64,000 bases of DNA from Prototheca cutis (lineage: Eukaryota; Chlorophyta; Trebouxiophyceae; Chlorellales; Chlorellaceae). A program made the translations under genes and the position numbers. Below, in pieces: positions 59,346 through 64,000 of the stretch. The stretch is from contig BCIH01000003.1 in assembly GCA_002897115.2 (NCBI GenBank), positions 1 to 64,000 on the forward strand, read 5' to 3'. How positions within the stretch are numbered: the first letter of the stretch is position 1; each line of letters opens with the position of its first letter. Below the pieces are notes generated by a model, which was not told where the DNA came from, did no database searches, and saw nothing but the letters and a program-made list of their open reading frames with translations.

Positions 59346-59802
59346 TCATCGCCGCCTGCCACCGCCGCGGCCTCTCCCAGAGCCGCCGCCCCGGCTCCTG
59401 CCCCGGCCCCGGCCCCGGCCGCCGCTGCCCCGGCCGCCGCTGCCCCGGCCTGAGCCTCCCTCTCCAGAGGATGCGTCTGGTGCGCGATAGGGCTTGAATG
59501 ACATCTCCCTGTTTCCCGCAAACCGGTGCCGGGAGGCAGCCTTGCCGCCGGCCCCCGATGCCAGGCGCTCTCCCAGGGGCATCGCCCGCTCGTCCGCCAG
59601 CGACCGGCCGGCCGTGAATGCGTGCGCGGCGGTGGCATCCTTGGCTTCATACATCCGTGGGCCAGACGTTCTGGCATTGTCCTCGTCTGCAGCTGCAGTC
59701 TGTGAGCCATGCTTACCCTGCATAGGTGTGTTTGTTTGCTTGGTTGTTTGTTTGTTTGTTTGTTTGTTTGTTTGTTTTTGTTTTTGTTTTTGTTTTTGTT
59801 TT

Positions 59803-59844
<42 letters not shown>

Positions 59845-62824
59845 CGGATAGGTGGCTCTGCAAGCAAAGGGCCAGCTTTCATAACGCATGACCTGAGCTT
59901 GGCATGCATGCAGATGGACGCAGTCTCCACAAAAAGGGGATGGAACATGGACGGTAATTCCAGAAAACAGCACAGCACTGAGCCGGTACTCCACGCAGCG
60001 CACCTTCTTGGGAGCAGGTCTGTCGTCGTTATCGTCATCACTAAAGTCACTGGCCTCCTCGCCGGCGGACCCTGGGCTGTCCTCCTCATCGCTGACTGGC
60101 TCAAAGTGTTCCGACACCAGTCGTCGGGACTTGGCAGCATCTGCAGTGGGGCATTTTTGGAGCACATGTGGCAAAGGGTTCAAGCGGCGCAAGCTCGGGG
60201 AAGTGCACACATCCACGCCCCTTGCCTGGACCTTGTGTGCAGTGATACTTTATGGGCAGCAGGCACGGCACGGCTCAATCAAGGTCCCCAACTGCCACCC
60301 CCCTCTGCACCCGATCCCATCAACTTGCCTGCGTTGGGGTGGAGCGCCTTGTAGTCCTTGGAGGCTTCGTCGATGGCAAACTCCTCGTCCCGGAACATGG
60401 CGGCAAAGCGGTCGTCTGCCAGCAGACTGGCACCCTCGCCCTTGCCCTTCTTTCCTTCTCCACCGGCCTCGGCGTCCAACAGTCGAGCTGCCATCGCAGC
60501 ATTGACCTGCAGTTGGGTTTGGACAAGGCGTGTGTGTGGGGTGGGGAGGTGGGGGGGGTGGGGAGGGGTAGTGGATATGATAGTAAAGGGCTTTCCATGC
60601 CCTGTGCTGGCTTCCACTCTTTTGGAAAGCATGCCTGCCCACATCAACCCACCTTGGGGGCCTTCTTAACCAAAGAGATTCGGCTCTTGCGTTCTTCTTC
60701 CAGCTTTTGCGCAACACGCTGTGCACGGTATTCTTCATAGGCAAACGGCGTCGCCGCGGCCTTGGCCTTGCCGTGGAGCCGGGCGTCCACAAAGAAACCG
60801 TGCATGTACGGCTTGAGCATGGATGTGCCCACCAGATGTGCCAAGCCCAGCTTGTCCTGTAGTGGGGTGACGGGTTGAAGCACGTTGATCATTGGAATTT
60901 GCATGTGTGTTTCCTCCAACAAGCATGACGCAGAAAGTGCCTCTTCGTTGTGCGAGCACATCTGATTCACTGTCCCCCAGCCACGAGTAGAAACCCCCAA
61001 AAGCAACAAATCTCAAAGCCTCCACTCCCCAGGCCACCCCGCCACACACCAGCTCGGAGCGGGTGATGAAACGGTAGTCGTCGTACACGGTGGTGGCTGC
61101 CGTTTCCTCGAGCTCCTCTGTCATGCTTTCCAGGAAGGAACACCACTTGGGCGCGGGGCCCAGAGCTGGCAGGAAGTAGGCCTGGGTGTGTATGTGTGGT
61201 GGGGAGGGGTGTTTCGGAGCAGATGGTGATTGAGAGGTGGGTGGGATAGACAGGTTGGCAGCCAGCGTCCTGCCTGCTCCCCACACACGAAAACAGCAGT
61301 CCCTCCTGAGTAATAGTAGCGACGAACACAAGCGACTCAGACAGGATACCTGGATACGCTGTGTGTCGGCTCCTGCCAGAATCAAGCCCGAGTCTGGCCA
61401 GATGCAGACGTCGTTGATGTCGGCATCCTTGGGTTCGATGTTGGTAAACCCTCGGCCAGTACCGGCTTCCCAGAGCTTGATGATGTGCCGGTCCGAGCTC
61501 GCAATCAGCTGGCGTGACCGACCGGCCATCGTGGCTGGCCACTTGATGTCCCGGATCGGGGCATCGTACTGGTGATCCTTGACCACCATCGGTCTCTGGG
61601 AGCGCAGATCAAATACCGCGACCAGGCCGCCGCTGGTGCCCACCGCCACCTGCATGCCCGAATCATCAAACCGCAGCGCAGTAAGTCCCTGGCCGTCGCC
61701 GCTGGCGGCCGCGGCCGCGTTGAGCGAGCCTGCGGGCGCGCGGGCTCGTGGATCAAAGCATTCCAGGAAGCCGTCCTCTCCCGCGGCCGCCACCAGGCCG
61801 TGCGCGGGGGAGATGCCCAGTGCATTGACCCCGGGCGATGTGCACGGCAGTGGTGCCATGTACCGTCCCTCCTCCAGGCTCAGCCGCCAGAGCTCCGGCG
61901 CGGAGCCTGCCACAAACAGCTCGGCAGTGGGCCGTGCATAGGCCATCGCCCGCCCCGCCCGGGGCACACGCGTGCGGTGATACTTGCCGAATTTGGCGTG
62001 AAATTCAAGGGTCCGATTGGCGCACAGGAACACGGCCTTGGAGTAGTCATCGGAAAGCACCTGGAAATCCACAATCTCCGCATCCAGATGCCGCTCGAAT
62101 TTCAGCGACAGCTGGTTGACATCGTACACACGCACCTGGAGGACGGAGGGTGGGTGCGCGAGGGATGGGTGGATGGATGCATGAATTCCCCTTTTTTCCT
62201 GGGGGCCCCGAATCAGTATGGTGGCTGTGGACGACCAGATCCCTCCATGGAACAGGAGCCCATCAAGATGCCTGCATTTCGACATAACCCCACGCCACCA
62301 GGCCACAGCAAACGTACCCGCGGCGGGTGGTAGCCGCTGGCGAAAATGTACTGTCCATCTGCGGTGCATTTGATGCGTTGGCAGGCCGCCGGGAATTCAA
62401 AGTCCTGGATCAGCTCCACGCTGCGGTTTGAGGGGTAGTGAGGACAGCGCCATGCTCATGCCGTGTCTGGCAATGTGTTTGTTCCCCCAGGATGTCGCCT
62501 AGAAATTCCCGTGCACGTCAGCAGCCCAACACCGCACCGTCTATTGTACTCCTCGTCCTTGCGCAGTGCCCTCTTTTTCTTCTCTGATAGCCATGATGGA
62601 ACGGCCTTGCCGCCAGAAATGGTGTACACCTGGTGGTGGGAAGGCGGGGGGTGGCGCAGACGTGGACACACCACGGTGTGCCTACCAATGGGGCCCACCA
62701 CCACCGCAACCATGCAACCATGCAACACTGCCTGGGCCCAAGCCTGACGCCTCGCGTGAGCAGGACCGGTCCAAATTCAGGAGCATACCTTGACACCATC
62801 CGGTGCAACATATCGCAACGCCAT
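59346..62824 (-). CDS. NOL10: Nucleolar protein NOL10/ENP2, WD-repeat 40S ribosome-biogenesis factor
   Basis: ENP2/NOL10 acts in early 40S pre-ribosome (small-subunit processome) assembly. The start MALRYVAPDGVK (62789-62824) is followed by VYTISGGKAVPSWLSEKKKR, DFEFPAACQRIKCTADGQYI and ASGYHPPRV, all family signatures. The long exon (about 61350-62137) contains the WD propeller: VYDVNQLSLKFERHLDAE, GVNALGISPAHGLVAAAGED, YDAPIRDIKWP and DADINDVCIWPDSGLILAGA. Then come ALGPAPKWCSFLESMTEELE, LGLAHLVGTSMLKPYMHGFF and DDRFAAMFRDEEFAIDEASK, which form the NUC153-type region. The C-terminus is acidic, then carries an RGG/GRG-rich tail (about 59346-59460), ending at TGA 59346-59348. The intron near 59713-59839 contains a GTTT/GTTTTT repeat and a G run. 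Confidence 0.95.
59724..59839. repeat. (GTTT)n/(GTTTTT)n followed by T run and G run, NOL10 intron
   Basis: Units of gttt grade into gttttt, then about 14 T, then about 27 G (about 59813-59839). On the transcribed strand this reads C run, A run, then CAAAAA and CAAA repeats, just upstream of the acceptor of the last exon. Confidence 0.9.
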
Positions 62825-63238
62825 GGCTCTCAGTCTCCGCTCAACAGCACGAGGTCACATGAATATGCATGGCCGGGCGCAGTGGTTTCCGGGACGCTCC
62901 GCCTGTTCACAGGCTCGTGACACAGCAAGAGCCCACCAGGTTTAATGTATTGAACCTTACAAAATTGTTGTGTTTATTGGAAGGCAATGACTGCAGCGCC
63001 AAGGCCTGCATGGCCATGGTCGGGATTCGGTGCGTCTCTGAACCTTTCGGCCCCTACGCCGCGCGCCTTGGGTGGAACCCCCCCTCTTTTGCCAATTGCA
63101 CTAGGCAGATTCGTTGTTTATAAAAGGGCACTTTTCTTGCTACAAATAAAAGCGACAAGCGTAATCCTAAGAAAACGGACCAAAATCTGCATAAAATCAT
63201 AAACTGCAAATGTCAGAGATCATCGTGCCAGTGTGTTG
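62825..63238. promoter_or_regulatory. NOL10 upstream region and RPE 3' UTR
   Basis: Both flanking genes are on the minus strand. The stretch around 62935-63200 is notably AT rich compared with the rest of the window (for example tttaatgtattgaacc and ttataaaagggc). It likely holds the NOL10 promoter and the RPE 3' UTR. Confidence 0.45.
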
Positions 63239-64000
63239 TCATGAGCTGGGTGCCAGCTGCCTGGTATTGGGGGCCTTGCTCGTCCTTAAGTCGTGAATAG
63301 CTGCAGTGAGTGTGTTGCAATGAGGTGGTTAGAACTGTTACTATATTGTGGCTGTGTTTCATATCAGCTCTCTGGTATGAAGAGCGCGTTTTTCTCTGTA
63401 GCAACTGCCTGGGCAGGACCCTAGTTGCGGCAACGCCGAAACACGACACCTTCCCCACACCATACACTCCCCCCCCCCCCCCCATACACCCTTACCTTGT
63501 GTGTAATCAGCGGCCTTAAACACGCCGCTGCCAGACACCAGGGCGTTGGCGCCCGCTTCAATGACTTGCCAGGCATTGCCAGGCACGACACCACCGTCCA
63601 CCTCTATCCAGGGGTCGAGGCCCCGTTCCTGACACATGACCCGCAGCGCCCGCACCTTGCCGACTTGTCCTTGGATGAAGCTCTGGCCCCCAAACCCGGG
63701 GTTTACGCTCATAATGAGCACCAAATCAACCAGATCCAGCACGTACTCAATGGCCGACAGCGGCGTGGCGGGGTTGAGCACCACCCCCGCCTTGCACCCA
63801 AGATCCTTGATCTGTGCATTTTGCAGTGGTTTGTTGACTGCTCGCGTTGCATTGCCCTCAGTCAGTTTGTCAGGAACCCCCAAAAATGCGCTCTGGCACA
63901 GCTTGGCAAATCATGCCGCATTGTCACGCAAGCCGTCTGACTGTTGACCCCCCTTCCCGCTCCCCCTTTATAAAAATAAAAGATAAAAAAGCACCTGATG
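63239..64000 (-). CDS. RPE: Ribulose-phosphate 3-epimerase, 3' part (5' end outside the window)
   Basis: Interconverts ribulose 5-phosphate and xylulose 5-phosphate in the Calvin and pentose-phosphate pathways. Exons visible are 63995-64000 (partial), 63496-63811 and 63239-63300. The middle exon reads [49 protein letters not shown] and [12 protein letters not shown]. These include the conserved Asp of the VDGG motif and the Gly-rich phosphate-binding segments of this TIM-barrel family. The last exon ends [20 protein letters not shown], then TGA. The [23 protein letters not shown] blocks resemble plant plastid RPE closely, so the plastid isoform is likely. The transit peptide cannot be seen. 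The intron at 63301-63495 contains a C run (about 63469-63483). Confidence 0.95.

Noticed and set aside
1..64000. CRISPR array, prophage, plasmid origin or bacterial operon
   Set aside because: No regularly spaced direct repeats with unique spacers were seen. The genes are intron-containing eukaryotic genes on alternating strands.

Overview
The window is nuclear DNA from a GC-rich, intron-dense eukaryote. The best fit is a green alga of the Chlorella/Auxenochlorella type (Trebouxiophyceae). This is inferred from three things: short, frequent spliceosomal introns; very high GC with antisense open frames; and the gene set, which includes a nuclear gene for plastid-type ribosomal protein L11, an ARC6-type plastid-division protein, a plant-type VPS13 carrying Vps62-like motifs, and ribulose-phosphate 3-epimerase. 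The species cannot be fixed from the sequence alone. The assembly is draft quality: there are isolated n bases and one gap of about 97 n (about 53345-53441) between a GT repeat and a G run.

Layout: (1) 1-132, the end of a Ser-Pro-rich reading frame on +; (2) 480-9404 (-), proteasome adaptor ECM29; (3) 9750-10768 (+), plastid-type ribosomal protein L11, divergent from ECM29; (4) 10769-11894, a gene-poor stretch with an OrfB/Fanzor-type zinc-ribbon remnant; (5) 11895-13412 (+), mitochondrial-type Mn superoxide dismutase; (6) 13860-33665 (-), a giant VPS13 lipid-transfer protein gene of about 20 kb; (7) 34225-37118 (+), MnmG/GidA/MTO1 tRNA-modification enzyme; (8) 37448-38906 (-) and 42252-43456 (-), two universal stress proteins with the same six-exon plan, separated by 3.3 kb of decayed mobile-element-like sequence that includes a second zinc-ribbon remnant; (9) 44450-46390 (+), a NUMOD3 motif plus coiled-coil protein; (10) 46592-51361 (-), an AASDH-type adenylation/carrier/PQQ-repeat protein; (11) 51622-55784 (+), ARC6-like plastid-division protein; (12) 56149-58826 (+), a secreted beta-helix protein; (13) 59346-62824 (-), nucleolar protein NOL10/ENP2; (14) 63239 to the window end (-), ribulose-phosphate 3-epimerase, 3' part.

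Genes are packed in alternating divergent and convergent pairs with 200-1100 bp between them. Most roles are housekeeping and organelle related: plastid translation, plastid division, mitochondrial redox, organelle tRNA modification, membrane-contact lipid transfer, ribosome biogenesis and proteasome regulation. I see no operon-like functional cluster. The non-routine material lies in introns (long G/C runs, a CA repeat against a splice acceptor, a perfect hairpin), in the two zinc-ribbon remnants, in the duplicated stress-protein locus, and in a few unusual protein features (a missing A3 lysine in AASDH, NUMOD3 in a coiled-coil protein, and two beta-helix entry motifs in the secreted protein).

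Exon joins were deduced by hand from GT/AG sites and reading-frame continuity. Where I give exon coordinates, the frame closes across the junctions. For ECM29, VPS13, AASDH, NOL10 and the middle of ARC6, only gene limits and landmark exons are given.
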